From the NCBI GenBank assembly GCA_013816245.1, contig JACDEU010000005.1:1-64000 (forward strand): a stretch of 64,000 nucleotides of DNA, written 5' to 3'. The number at the start of each line of letters is the position of its first letter. Position 1 is the stretch's first letter. This DNA comes from Actinomycetota bacterium (GTDB lineage: Bacteria > Actinomycetota > Thermoleophilia > Gaiellales > Gaiellaceae). This document shows, in pieces, positions 24,395 to 33,134 of this stretch. The notes beneath the pieces are model-generated. The model was not told the DNA's origin. It did not search any database and saw only the letters and a program-made list of their open reading frames with translations. A program made the translations under genes and the position numbers.

Positions 24395-26067
24395 GCGCAC
24401 CCGCGGCCTCGACTCCCGCTCCGCTCGCCGCCGTTGCAGAGAAGCTCCGGCGCGCGAAGAAGCTGGTCTTGTCGGTTCGCGCGGCGTACGTCCTCGGGGG
24501 GCTCGTCGCCGTCCAATGGCTCGCTGTGCTCGCGTTCGCCGTGACGGTTCGCCACAACGGCTGGCTCTTCTACTCCGGCGGCGATCAGCTCTGGCACTAC
24601 ACAGGCGCATACGTGCTGGGCCACCGGCTACAACCGCCTTCATACGTCGGCTACGGCTGGTCGACGCTGCTGCTACCCGTCACCTATTTCACCGGGCCCA
24701 ATCTCGTGTCGGCCCTGCCGGTGATCGTCCTCTTCAACACTCTCGTATTGCTTCCGGTCGCGTTGCTGTGCATCTACGGCATCGCTGCGCGTGTCGGCGG
24801 GCGGCTGTTCGGCTACTGGGCCGCGGCGCTCTGGATCGCACTGCCCTACTTCGGGATTCTCTTCGTCGAGCCCGGGTACCACCAGAAGTACACGGAGCTG
24901 ACGATTCCCCACATCGTCGGGCTGACCGCGATGTCGGACTTCCCGAGCATGGTCGGCCTCCTCGTCTCCGCCTATCTGTGCCTGCGTGCGCTGGAGAGCG
25001 GCAGCCGCGTGACGATGGTGGCGGCGGGCTTCGCGGCGGGCTACGCGATCGCAGTGAAGCCGTCGAGCGCGATCTTTTTCTTCGCCCCCGCACTTCTCCT
25101 CCTGCTCACACGCTGGCGCACGGTCCTGCCGTTCGTCCTCGGCTTCGCGCCCGCACTCGCGACGCTCGCGCTCTGGAAGTACCGCGGCCTCGGGCATCTG
25201 GGCGCCGCCGAGCCAGAACCGGTCCGGCTCGCGAGTGGGGTCGGCGACCTGCTGCGGCGAATTCACAATCCGGACGCCAACAGCTGGTCGCACTTCCACG
25301 AAAACCTCATCGCCGTCCGCGAGCACTTCTGGGTCGCCCGGGTGCTCGAATGGCTTCCGGTCGCGGGGGCGCTCGCCCTGTTCGCGCGAGGGCGCACGGC
25401 CTTCTGGCTGATCGTGCCGTGGTTCCTCGCCTTCCTCGCGATCAAAGGGAGCTACCTGGACGCCCGCATGGACGACGCCAGTTTCTTCCGGATCCTGCTA
25501 CCCGCCTTCCCCGCATTCGTGCTGCTCATGGCCGCCGTACCGCTCCTCTTTCCCGGCTGGCGTCCGCAGCCCGCGCCCGCCCCGGCCAGACCGCTTCTGC
25601 GCGGCCGCAGGCTCGGTGCCGTCGCCGTTGCGATCTGCGTCGTCTTCGCGATCTTCCCGGTCGTCGTGATCGCCGCGGCCCGACAGGTGGGCGACGAGAG
25701 TCACATGATGGATTACGCCGGAACGCTCGTGCCCGTGCGAGATCTCGGCCTGCAAGCGTCGGCGAACGGCAACGCCGTACAGCTCACGTGGAACCGACAA
25801 CACGTACGGCCCGCCAAGACGTTCTATGTCGTGTTGCGAACGAATGCCCCCGGCGGCGGGGTCACGTGCGCGCACGTCGCCGATGCGAGCGTCGACTGCC
25901 GTCTCGAGGTGCAGAACTCGATCCCGACACGGTCGACCTCACTCGACGACCACCCCGGCCCGGGAACCTGGAGCTATCGCGTCGCCGTGTCGGCAAACTG
26001 GCTGAACGACGGCCGGCTCGGAGACGTGTACGTCCTGAGCGAGCCGGTCGGCATCACGATTCCGTAG
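24391..26067 (+). CDS. GT-C-like membrane glycosyltransferase with beta-rich C-terminal domain
   Basis: A 558-residue protein: one membrane helix at about 32-53, then [13 protein letters not shown] in the first outer loop (Asp in place of the usual DE pair), about ten more hydrophobic segments to residue 430, and a soluble tail of about 125 residues that reads like a fibronectin-type fold with WNRQHV and two Cys that could pair. The topology fits a GT39-type enzyme acting outside the membrane. GTG 24391-24393 gives a GTGA overlap with the fucose synthase gene. Its last 14 bases overlap the converging DUF2304 gene. Confidence 0.7.
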   Translation: MSAPAASTPAPLAAVAEKLRRAKKLVLSVRAAYVLGGLVAVQWLAVLAFAVTVRHNGWLFYSGGDQLWHYTGAYVLGHRLQPPSYVGYGWSTLLLPVTYFTGPNLVSALPVIVLFNTLVLLPVALLCIYGIAARVGGRLFGYWAAALWIALPYFGILFVEPGYHQKYTELTIPHIVGLTAMSDFPSMVGLLVSAYLCLRALESGSRVTMVAAGFAAGYAIAVKPSSAIFFFAPALLLLLTRWRTVLPFVLGFAPALATLALWKYRGLGHLGAAEPEPVRLASGVGDLLRRIHNPDANSWSHFHENLIAVREHFWVARVLEWLPVAGALALFARGRTAFWLIVPWFLAFLAIKGSYLDARMDDASFFRILLPAFPAFVLLMAAVPLLFPGWRPQPAPAPARPLLRGRRLGAVAVAICVVFAIFPVVVIAAARQVGDESHMMDYAGTLVPVRDLGLQASANGNAVQLTWNRQHVRPAKTFYVVLRTNAPGGGVTCAHVADASVDCRLEVQNSIPTRSTSLDDHPGPGTWSYRVAVSANWLNDGRLGDVYVLSEPVGITIP

Positions 26068-26413
26068 CCCCCTCGCGCAGCTGCTGCTCGAGCAGCGCGA
26101 GCCGCTGAGCGAGGATCGTGTTCTGGTCCGAGAGCCGCGAGATGACCGTGGAGTAGTGCAACAGCACCACGAGGATGAAGAGAGCGCCGATCGCGCCGAG
26201 GATGGCGGGCGGATAGGTCTCGACACCGAACCAGCCCGCGATCGTGTTGAGGCCGTCACGCCAGACCGACAGTGCGAGCAGCACCACGCCGGTGAGCAGC
26301 CAGAGCAGCGCGTAACGCTCACGCAGCCGGCGCGAGCGGATCAGCTCGAAGACCACGAGGAGGAGCAGAAAGGACGCGACCGCCGCAGCGATCGAAACGG
26401 GAAGCGGTGTCAT
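26054..26413 (-). CDS. DUF2304 small membrane protein
   Basis: A 119-residue protein with three hydrophobic segments (about 5-25, 36-50, 70-88) and a short charged coiled tail (LAQRLALLEQQLRE). It matches the DUF2304 family, which typically sits directly after a GT2 polyprenyl-phosphate sugar synthase, as it does here with an ATGA overlap. A role as membrane anchor or partner of that GT2 is inferred from this constant pairing. The ATG is at 26411-26413. Confidence 0.8.
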   Translation of the reverse strand: MTPLPVSIAAAVASFLLLLVVFELIRSRRLRERYALLWLLTGVVLLALSVWRDGLNTIAGWFGVETYPPAILGAIGALFILVVLLHYSTVISRLSDQNTILAQRLALLEQQLREGATES

Positions 26414-27195
26414 CGGTGGTGATCCTCCTCTGGCGGAACGGCGTAACGGCGAAACAGTCCGACGAAGATCGCGAGCAGCACCTTCGTCATGTAATAGACA
26501 GAGCGCAGAGCGGTGATCGACGACGCACCGCCGGCGCGCTCGCGCATCTGGACAGGCACCTCGCGCAGGCACAGCTTGTGCTTGACGCACATCACCGTCG
26601 TCTCGACCTCGGGATAGTCGTGGGGATAGTCGGCTGCGAAGAGCGCGATGCCCCGGCGGTTGACGGCGCGAAAGCCAGAGGTCGTGTCGGTGACCTTCTG
26701 GCGCACGACGGCGGAGACGACCATCGCGAAGACCCTGATCCCGAGACGTCGCGTGAAGGACGACTGATACCCGCTGCCGTGCGCGAAGCGGGAGCCGACG
26801 CACAGATCCGCCTCCCCGGCGAGAACAGGCTCGAGAATCGCCGGCAGCTGGGCCGGGTCGTGCTGGCCGTCGCCGTCCACCTGCACCGCAACGTCGTAGC
26901 CGCGCTCGAACGCGAACCGGTAGCCGGTCTGCATCGCACCACCGATCCCGAGGTTGAAGGGCAGACGCAGCACGTGAGCACCGCGATCCGCCGCCATCCC
27001 GGCCGTTCGGTCCGTGGAACCGTCGTCGACCACCACGATGTCGAAGCCGGGGTCGAAGGCGTGGATCTCGTCAATCACCCGCCCGACGCTTTCCTCCTCG
27101 TTCCAGGCCGGGACGATCGCGAGCCGCTTCAGCTCGCCGAGCTGTGCGAGCACGGCGTCGCGTGGCGGCGCAGGAACCGCGGCGAGCTCAGCCAC
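26410..27195 (-). CDS. GT2 polyprenyl-phosphate sugar synthase-like glycosyltransferase
   Basis: A 261-residue GT-A enzyme close to dolichol-phosphate mannose synthases: PAWNEEESVGRVI, then VVDDGSTDRT, and QVDGDGQHDP with the metal-binding DxD. It has no membrane domain of its own, which the DUF2304 protein next to it may supply. The product would be an undecaprenyl-phosphate-linked mannose or glucose that feeds the GT-C enzymes of the island. The start is GTG 27193-27195 (8-base overlap with the gene before it); a start about 13 codons downstream is also possible. Confidence 0.85.
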   Translation of the reverse strand: MAELAAVPAPPRDAVLAQLGELKRLAIVPAWNEEESVGRVIDEIHAFDPGFDIVVVDDGSTDRTAGMAADRGAHVLRLPFNLGIGGAMQTGYRFAFERGYDVAVQVDGDGQHDPAQLPAILEPVLAGEADLCVGSRFAHGSGYQSSFTRRLGIRVFAMVVSAVVRQKVTDTTSGFRAVNRRGIALFAADYPHDYPEVETTVMCVKHKLCLREVPVQMRERAGGASSITALRSVYYMTKVLLAIFVGLFRRYAVPPEEDHHR

Positions 27196-28405
27196 GAGCG
27201 CCCACCGGTGTCGCGACCCCGACGAGCTCGAGGATCTGGCGGGCACGGTGAGCGTAGGTGTGCTCGTCGAGCACACGCTCTCGCGCACGCCTCCCCATCG
27301 CCTCCGCGGCACCCGGATCCTCGAGGAGCTCCCGATAGGCCGCAAGCGCCTCGTCGGGCGTCGTGACGACCCTCAGCTCGGAGCCGACGTCGAACCAGCG
27401 CTCGATCCCCTCGTGCGGGTTCGACACGATCGCCGCCCCGGAGGCGGCGAGCTCGAACGGCCTGCACGTGGACGACGCGTAGACGGTCGCGTGTGAGCGG
27501 CGCGTGATGTTCAGGTTGATGCGGGCGCGAGAGATGGCCTGAGCGAAGACGTTGAACGGCACGTCACCGATGACCTGAGCGTTGCCGATGTCGCCACGGA
27601 AGTCCTTGCCGCCGAGCGCGAAGTCGATCTCCGGATCTCGGCGGCTCGGCTCGCCGATGAGCGCCTGCATCCACTCGCGCCTGAACTTGTCGCCGTAGCC
27701 GTAGAAGAAGACGTCGTGCTCCTTCTCGACCGCCGCCGGCTGGAACAGTTCCGGGTCGGCGGCCCAGAACACGGCCGCGGCACGGCGCGCTCCGAGCTCG
27801 CGCAGACGGTCGAGGCCGCCCTCGGAGTTGGAGATGACGAGGTCGTATTCCGACGGATCCGCACCGTGGTAGTAGTTGAAGCCCGTGTCCATGCCGCCGA
27901 ACTCCGGCAAGCTCATCGGCACGTCACCGTCGTAGAAGAAAACCGGCACGTCGAAGCGCTCGCGCAGCCGCGCCGGGATGCCTCGCAGGTGGGCCATCGG
28001 CACGGTGAAGACGATCACGGCGGCGACGTCACGCTCGCGCTCGAGGATGCGTTCCAGATGACGCTGCCAGCGCGGCGTGACGTAGCGCCAGATCGCCTCG
28101 CGCGTGACCTTGTCTCCGACAGTGTCCTCCGGGTTGTCCTCGCCGCGGCGAAGGAGCGTGTCGCCCTTCAGGCGGGCGGCAAATCCACGCGCGCCGGCGA
28201 AGAGCTCCGCCTCGCGGTAGAGCGGGTTCGGGGCCGTCCGCCACCAGGGCGACTCGATCGCCCGGCCGCGGTAGGGCGTGACGATGAGATCGACGCCGAC
28301 CTCGTTCAAGCCCTTCCAGATCTGCCACCAGGCGGGCGTGCAGCCGTACCGGAAATCGAGGTCGGTCGCGGACGCTACGGCAAGGATTTTTGGCGCTCCG
28401 GGCAC
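27188..28405 (-). CDS. CgeB-like glycosyltransferase
   Basis: A 405-residue GT-B-like protein. The first half has VFFYDGDVPMSLPEFG and YDLVISNSEGG; the second half has FFYGYGDKFRREWM and STCRPFELAASGAAIVSN, the pattern of CgeB/glycosyl-transferase-1-2 proteins in which a conserved Glu binds the donor. The start is GTG 28403-28405, 6 bases after a weak CATACT hexamer (28412-28417). It follows the WbaP-type gene by 42 bases. Acceptor and donor are unknown. Confidence 0.8.
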   Translation of the reverse strand: MPGAPKILAVASATDLDFRYGCTPAWWQIWKGLNEVGVDLIVTPYRGRAIESPWWRTAPNPLYREAELFAGARGFAARLKGDTLLRRGEDNPEDTVGDKVTREAIWRYVTPRWQRHLERILERERDVAAVIVFTVPMAHLRGIPARLRERFDVPVFFYDGDVPMSLPEFGGMDTGFNYYHGADPSEYDLVISNSEGGLDRLRELGARRAAAVFWAADPELFQPAAVEKEHDVFFYGYGDKFRREWMQALIGEPSRRDPEIDFALGGKDFRGDIGNAQVIGDVPFNVFAQAISRARINLNITRRSHATVYASSTCRPFELAASGAAIVSNPHEGIERWFDVGSELRVVTTPDEALAAYRELLEDPGAAEAMGRRARERVLDEHTYAHRARQILELVGVATPVGARG

Positions 28406-28447
28406 GGTCCCAGTATGGCGAAGGGGCGTGTCGGCCCTGTTAGCCGG

Positions 28448-29944
28448 CTAGTAGGCGCCGCGCCGGGCCAGGACGGCCGGAAACGTACGGGCCAGGATCG
28501 TGATGTCGAGCCAGATCGACCAGTTCTCGATGTAGTAGAAGTCGAGCCGGACGAGGTCGTCGAAGCTCAGGTCGATCCGGCCCGAGACCTGCCAGAGGCC
28601 CGTCATTCCCGGCAGCACGAGGTAGCGCTTCCGGTGCCACGTCTGCAGCTGCTCGAAGTCACGAATCGGAAGCGGGCGCGGGCCGACGAGCGACATTTCT
28701 CCCGAGAGCACGTTCAGGACCTGTGGCATCTCGTCGAGCGAGAAGCGACGCAGGAACCGGCCGATCGGAGTCACGCGTGGGTCGTCCTTGATCTTGAACA
28801 GCGGGCCCGAGGCTTCGTTCGCGGCCTCGAGCGCGGACTGGCGTTCCGCCGCGTCGGCGTACATCGTGCGGAACTTCATCATTCCGAACGCGTGCTCACC
28901 GAGGCCGATGCGGCGGTCGCGATAGAAGACGGGGCCACGAGAGCTCAGCTTGACTGCTGCGGCGATGGCCACCCACACGGGCAGTCCGACGATGATCACG
29001 ATGCTCGAGACGACCAGGTCGAAGCCACGCTTCAACGCCCACTCGGACCCGGCGAGCGCAGGTGGACGCAGCTCGAAGAGCGGCGCGCCTTCACCGGGGA
29101 TGTACTCCGCCCGCTGCAACAGCAGCTCGGTCGTGCGCGGCGCGATCTTCACCTTCACGCCGTACCGATGCGCCTCCTCGACGAGCTCGAGCAGCTCACG
29201 CTCGGCGTAACCGCCGTCGGTGACGATCAGCTCGTGCACGTCGTGCTCGCGGAGGATGCGGGGGACGTCCTCGAACCCGCCCAGCACCGGCAGATCCCCG
29301 GCGTCGCCGTTGGGGGCGACAGCGCCGAGGAACTCGTAGCGTATGCCGCTACGATCGCCGCCCAGCGTCCGCCGGAGCCCGGCGAGCTGCTCTCCCTCTC
29401 CGACCAGCACCGTTCTCCGTCGAGCGCCGGTGAGCCGGAGGACGTCCCGCGTCAGCACTTCGTAGCTCGCACGCAGGATGCCGATGAAGAACGCGGTCGT
29501 CACGACGGCCGTCGGCGTCAGGCCGTACGTCGTGAAGTGGTAGCCGGTTCCGAGCCCGAACGCGAGAGTGATCACCGCGACCAGCACGAGTGAGAGCACG
29601 ATCTGGCCGACGCCCGCGCGGAGCTCACGCCGCCGATACAGGCCACCGACCCAGAAGACGAGCACGGTGATCACCGTGAGGAACGGAAGCCACTTGGTCT
29701 CCGTGTCCCAAAGGATTCCCCAGATCGGCGGCCACTGCCCGAGGTAGAGCTCGCGCAGTATCAGCGCGACGAACACGGCGAGCATCAACCCGGCGAGATC
29801 GATGGTGACGAGCGCCAGGACGCTGGCAAGCCGGCGGCTGACGGCGAGGAGGGTGGTGCGGGAGAAGAGGTACGGCCGCGCGGAGCGGATGTCCTCGACC
29901 GGGCCCGGCCGCGGTTCCGTCGGCGCGGCTGGCTTCGTGCTCAC
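28448..29944 (-). CDS. Undecaprenyl-phosphate sugar phosphotransferase (WbaP/WcaJ type)
   Basis: A 498-residue polyisoprenyl-phosphate hexose-1-phosphate transferase, the second initiating enzyme of the island. Residues 45-130 hold about four membrane helices; 170-290 form a Rossmann-like domain; from about 308 the catalytic domain runs KRGFDLVVSS, YRDRRIG, KFRTM, FSLDEMPQ and GEMSLVGPRP, ending in GLWQVSGR. This transfers sugar-1-phosphate, usually galactose or glucose, to undecaprenyl phosphate. Translation starts at GTG 29942-29944, 7 bases after TACACT. The stop lies in a 10-base palindrome TAGCCGGCTA (28441-28450). Confidence 0.92.
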   Translation of the reverse strand: MSTKPAAPTEPRPGPVEDIRSARPYLFSRTTLLAVSRRLASVLALVTIDLAGLMLAVFVALILRELYLGQWPPIWGILWDTETKWLPFLTVITVLVFWVGGLYRRRELRAGVGQIVLSLVLVAVITLAFGLGTGYHFTTYGLTPTAVVTTAFFIGILRASYEVLTRDVLRLTGARRRTVLVGEGEQLAGLRRTLGGDRSGIRYEFLGAVAPNGDAGDLPVLGGFEDVPRILREHDVHELIVTDGGYAERELLELVEEAHRYGVKVKIAPRTTELLLQRAEYIPGEGAPLFELRPPALAGSEWALKRGFDLVVSSIVIIVGLPVWVAIAAAVKLSSRGPVFYRDRRIGLGEHAFGMMKFRTMYADAAERQSALEAANEASGPLFKIKDDPRVTPIGRFLRRFSLDEMPQVLNVLSGEMSLVGPRPLPIRDFEQLQTWHRKRYLVLPGMTGLWQVSGRIDLSFDDLVRLDFYYIENWSIWLDITILARTFPAVLARRGAY

Positions 29945-29951
29945 CCGCCGG

Positions 29952-29957
29952 AGTGTA
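29952..29957 (-). promoter_or_regulatory. Leaderless-type -10 element of the WbaP-type gene
   Basis: TACACT on the minus strand ends 7 bases before the GTG at 29942-29944; no Shine-Dalgarno sequence is visible. Confidence 0.5.
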
Positions 29958-29965
29958 CTTCTGTC

Positions 29966-29971
29966 TAGTCT
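29966..29971 (+). promoter_or_regulatory. -10 element of the divergent methyltransferase gene
   Basis: TAGTCT ends 10 bases before the GTG at 29982, so the leader is only a few bases at most. It lies 8 bases from the opposite-strand element of the WbaP-type gene. Confidence 0.4.
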
Positions 29972-29981
29972 CTGGCCCGCT

Positions 29982-30608
29982 GTGGGCCTGGAAGAGCTGA
30001 GCGACCGTTATGCCGAACACAACCGCGACGAGCGCGGAGCGGGCTTCGTCTTCGCGGGCGCGGAACGTGTCGAGCTCTTCCGCCACTACGTCGGCGGCCC
30101 CGGCCGGCGGGTTCTCGATCTCGGCTGCCGCGACGGCGCTCTCACGCAGGCGTACGCCGGCGGGAACGAGATCGTCGGCGTCGATGCCGACCGCGCAGCG
30201 CTCGCCGAGGCGAAGAAGCTCGGGATCGAGCCCCAGTGGGCGGACCTGGACGAGCCGTTGCCCTTCGCGGACGCCAGCTTCGACGTCGTCGTCGCCGGTG
30301 AGCTGCTCGAGCACCTGCGCGATCCGCGCCGTGTCGTTGCCGATGTCCGGCGCGTCCTACGTCCCGGCGGCACGTTCGTCGCCTCTGTACCGAACGCCTA
30401 CCGGCTGAAGAACCGCGCGCGCTTTCTCGTTGGCCGAAAGCCCGAGAACGACCCGACCCACCTGCAGATGTTCGCGCCAGCGGACGTGCGCTTGCTGCTG
30501 GCGGACTTCGACGACCCGCAGCTCCATTTCATCGCGGGACGTCTCGTGCCGCTTCACGCACGCTGGTTCGCGAACGACATCGTCTTCTCCGGCCGCAAGC
30601 CGTGTTGA
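29982..30608 (+). CDS. Class I SAM-dependent methyltransferase
   Basis: A 208-residue soluble methyltransferase with VLDLGCRDGALT at about 43-54 (motif I), DVVVAGELLEHLRDP near residue 100 and LRPGGTFVASVPN. The pattern fits methyltransferases acting on small molecules or sugars. GTG 29982 is chosen because it follows a TAGTCT hexamer and gives a compact domain; longer frames run over the WbaP-type gene. The 3' end overlaps the converging deacetylase-like gene by 55 bases. Confidence 0.82.
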   Translation: MGLEELSDRYAEHNRDERGAGFVFAGAERVELFRHYVGGPGRRVLDLGCRDGALTQAYAGGNEIVGVDADRAALAEAKKLGIEPQWADLDEPLPFADASFDVVVAGELLEHLRDPRRVVADVRRVLRPGGTFVASVPNAYRLKNRARFLVGRKPENDPTHLQMFAPADVRLLLADFDDPQLHFIAGRLVPLHARWFANDIVFSGRKPC

Positions 30609-31306
30609 AGCTCGTCCAGATCCGATGCGGTTCGCCTGCGTCCGAGCACACCGAGCCCGAGACGCAACGCCGCCGAGCGGCGCCGGTCGAGGAGATCCGT
30701 GTCGTGGAAGTACGCGTGCACGATCCGCTGCGCCGATGACCGCGCGAACAAGCCGCGCGCGAGCATTCCGATCGAGTGCGTCGTCGGCAGCTCCAGCAAG
30801 CGGCGTTCTCCGGCCAACTCCAGCCACGCGGGCTCGGCCAGTTGCAGATGGGGAGCCTCGGGCGCGAGGTACGCGGGCCTGAACGCGGTCGCGGTGCAGT
30901 CGGCGTAGCCGAGGTCGGCTACGGCTTCCGCAACGCGTTCGTCGAAGTACCAGCCGCCGCCGCAGAAGAGCGTCGCCTCGAGGCCGACCGAGTCGAGCCA
31001 GCCGCCCTGCTCGCGCACGAGCTCGGCAGGATCGGCTCCTCCGGTCGGTCGGGCATGGTCCGGCGCAGTCCAGTGGGTGTGCAGGCCGAAGGGCCCGCGC
31101 GCCCGTGCCTGGCGCGCGCGCTCGAGCCAGCGAGCCTCGTCTTCTCCTGCGGCAGGGAGCCGCATGAGTGCGGCGATCGCGAAGCCGCCCGGGCGTCGCT
31201 CCTGTAGCGCGCTGAAGCGTTTCCAGACCTGGTCGTCCAGGGGGCGCTCCACATGACACGAGACGACCGCGTACCGCCCATGCAGTATGTGTCCCGTGTG
31301 CGGCAT
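30554..31306 (-). CDS. Polysaccharide deacetylase-like (NodB-fold) protein
   Basis: A 250-residue soluble protein. VVSCHVERPLDD near the N terminus, GLHTHWT at about 93-99, FCGGGWYFDERVAEAV and GYADCTATAFRP suggest the metal-site and barrel strands of a divergent polysaccharide deacetylase. The canonical TFDDG motif is not evident, so catalysis is not assured. The ATG at 31304-31306 is supported by a TAGAGT hexamer ending 6 bases upstream. With that start its first 11 bases overlap the head of the divergent asparagine synthase gene. Confidence 0.65.
   Translation of the reverse strand: MPHTGHILHGRYAVVSCHVERPLDDQVWKRFSALQERRPGGFAIAALMRLPAAGEDEARWLERARQARARGPFGLHTHWTAPDHARPTGGADPAELVREQGGWLDSVGLEATLFCGGGWYFDERVAEAVADLGYADCTATAFRPAYLAPEAPHLQLAEPAWLELAGERRLLELPTTHSIGMLARGLFARSSAQRIVHAYFHDTDLLDRRRSAALRLGLGVLGRRRTASDLDELQHGLRPEKTMSFANQRA
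31283..31288 (+). promoter_or_regulatory. Possible -10 element of the asparagine synthase gene
   Basis: CAGTAT has the key A and final T of a -10 box and ends 7 bases before the GTG at 31296. It lies inside the coding region of the opposite-strand deacetylase-like gene. Confidence 0.3.
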
Positions 31307-33134
31307 CGCCGGACTCTATTCGCCAACGGGTACGCCGAATCCGGAGCTTGTCGACTCCATGCGGGCGGCACTGGTACACCGCGGGCCCGATGAAGGCTCG
31401 ACCGACACATTCGGTCATTGCGTGCTCGGCCATCAGCGCTTGAAGGTGATCGACCTCGACACGGGCTACCAGCCCGTGTCGAACGAGACCGGCGAGGTCG
31501 TTGCCGTCTACAACGGCGAGGCGTACAACTTCCGCGAGCTGCGAGCCCAGCTCCGCAGCCACGAGGTGCGCGGCACGGGCGACACACCGGTGCTGCCGCA
31601 TCTCTACGAGGAGAGCGGTCCGAGGTTCGTCGAACGCCTGCACGGGATGTTCGCGCTCGCCCTCTGGGACGGCTCGCGCCAGCGGCTCATGCTCGCGCGC
31701 GACAGGCTCGGCAAGAAGCCGCTCCTCTGGACCCGGCTCCCTGACGGCACGCTTGCGTTCGCGTCGGAGCTGAAGGCGCTGCTCCGCCTGCCCCAAGTCT
31801 CGCGAGACGTCGACGTCGAAGCGCTCGACGCATACCTCGCGCTGCAGTACGTGCCGAACGGCCGGACCGGGCTGCGCGGCATCCACAAGCTTCCACCCGG
31901 GCATGTGCTCGTCGCGGAAGGTGAGACCGAGCGGATCGAGCGCTACTGGCGCGCGGAACCGGCGGAGCCGAGCGCCGGTGAGCAGGAGTGGCTGGAACGC
32001 GTCCGCACGACGGTGGGAGAAGCGGTGCGCAAGCGACTCGTCGCGGACGTTCCGCTCGGCGCGCTGCTCTCCGGCGGGATCGACTCGAGCATCGTCGTCG
32101 CGCTGATGGCTCAGGCCTCGTCGGATCCGGTACGCACCTTCACGGTGGGCTTCTCGGACGCGCGTTACGACGAGCGCGCTTACGCGCGACTTGTCTCGAC
32201 CCGATACGGAACCGTCCATCAAGAGCTGGAGATCCAGGAGGACGTCGCAGCGACGCTCCCGCGGTTGGCGGCAACGTACGACGAACCGCTTGGCGACGAG
32301 GCGGCGTTTCCGACCTTCTTGATCGCCGAACAGGCACGCCGGCATGTCACGGTTGCGCTTGCGGGCGACGGCGGCGACGAAGCGTTCGCGGGCTATGAGC
32401 GTTACGCCGCGCTCGCACTCACGCGGCGCATTCCGCTTCCGGTCGCAAAAGCAGGCGTCTCGGTGCTCCGGGCTCTTCCGAAGGCCCGCCGCGAGCCTCG
32501 CTCGCCGCTCTTCCGGGCCGCACGCTTTCTCGAGGTGGCTGCGACCCCGGCACACCAGCGTTACGCGCGCTTGATGGAGGTCTTCCCAATGGAAGCGCGA
32601 CGCGCACTCTGGGTCGATTCCGGCGCGGCACGCCCGACGGTGCTCACGCCGTCCCATCCGGGTATCACCGGCTTGCAGCAACTCGACCTCGAGACGTATC
32701 TGCCCGGGGATCTGCTGCTTAAGGCCGACCTCGCCTCGATGGCGCACTCGCTCGAGCTGCGCTCACCGTTTCTCGACCATGAGGTCGTCGCCCTCGGCCT
32801 GGCTCTGCCCGACTCCCTAAAGGTGCGCGGCCGCGAAGGGAAGGTCGCCCTTCGACGTGCGTTCGCCGACATGCTGCCCGCTCAGGTGACGAAGAGAGGC
32901 AAGACCGGTTTCGGCGTGCCGCTCGGCCGCTGGTTTCGCTCCGATCTGCGCGAGCTTGCGCACGACCTGCTCGCGACGGACCGCGGCTGGTTCCGCCCCG
33001 AGGCCGTGCGCGGTCTGCTGGACGAGCACGAATCAGGCCGCGTCGATCACGGCCACCGCCTGTGGTGCCTGCTGATGCTCGAGCTCTGGGTGCGCGAGCA
33101 CGTCGAGGCGCCGATTCTCGTCCCGGCAGCGTGA
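31296..33134 (+). CDS. asnB: Glutamine-hydrolysing asparagine synthase-like amidotransferase
   Basis: A 612-residue class II amidotransferase. The start is GTG 31296, not the ATG at 31287, because the catalytic Cys must follow the initiator (reading VCGIAG). The glutaminase domain (1-200) has YNGEAYNF and GDTPVL; the synthetase domain has the PP-loop SGGIDSS at about 250 and GDGGDEAF near 350. In glycan clusters such enzymes often amidate uronic acids or build amino-sugar side groups; ordinary asparagine synthesis is the other option. The gene leads an operon with a GT-C and a GT4 gene, joined by four-base overlaps. Confidence 0.92.
   Translation: MCGIAGLYSPTGTPNPELVDSMRAALVHRGPDEGSTDTFGHCVLGHQRLKVIDLDTGYQPVSNETGEVVAVYNGEAYNFRELRAQLRSHEVRGTGDTPVLPHLYEESGPRFVERLHGMFALALWDGSRQRLMLARDRLGKKPLLWTRLPDGTLAFASELKALLRLPQVSRDVDVEALDAYLALQYVPNGRTGLRGIHKLPPGHVLVAEGETERIERYWRAEPAEPSAGEQEWLERVRTTVGEAVRKRLVADVPLGALLSGGIDSSIVVALMAQASSDPVRTFTVGFSDARYDERAYARLVSTRYGTVHQELEIQEDVAATLPRLAATYDEPLGDEAAFPTFLIAEQARRHVTVALAGDGGDEAFAGYERYAALALTRRIPLPVAKAGVSVLRALPKARREPRSPLFRAARFLEVAATPAHQRYARLMEVFPMEARRALWVDSGAARPTVLTPSHPGITGLQQLDLETYLPGDLLLKADLASMAHSLELRSPFLDHEVVALGLALPDSLKVRGREGKVALRRAFADMLPAQVTKRGKTGFGVPLGRWFRSDLRELAHDLLATDRGWFRPEAVRGLLDEHESGRVDHGHRLWCLLMLELWVREHVEAPILVPAA
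31313..31318 (-). promoter_or_regulatory. Leaderless-type -10 element of the deacetylase-like gene
   Basis: TAGAGT on the minus strand ends 6 bases before the ATG at 31304-31306. It sits inside the first codons of the asparagine synthase gene on the other strand. Confidence 0.45.

Noticed and set aside
24321-26108. A 595-codon plus-strand frame overlapping the GT-C protein gene
   Set aside because: The overlapping frame gives a clear membrane protein with conserved motifs; this one is Arg-rich with no hydrophobic pattern.
28441-28450. TAGCCGGCTA palindrome as a terminator or operator
   Set aside because: It is only 10 bases and overlaps the stop codon; chance is a sufficient explanation.
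31287-31289. ATG as start of the asparagine synthase
   Set aside because: It would add three residues before the cysteine that must be N-terminal for glutaminase activity.
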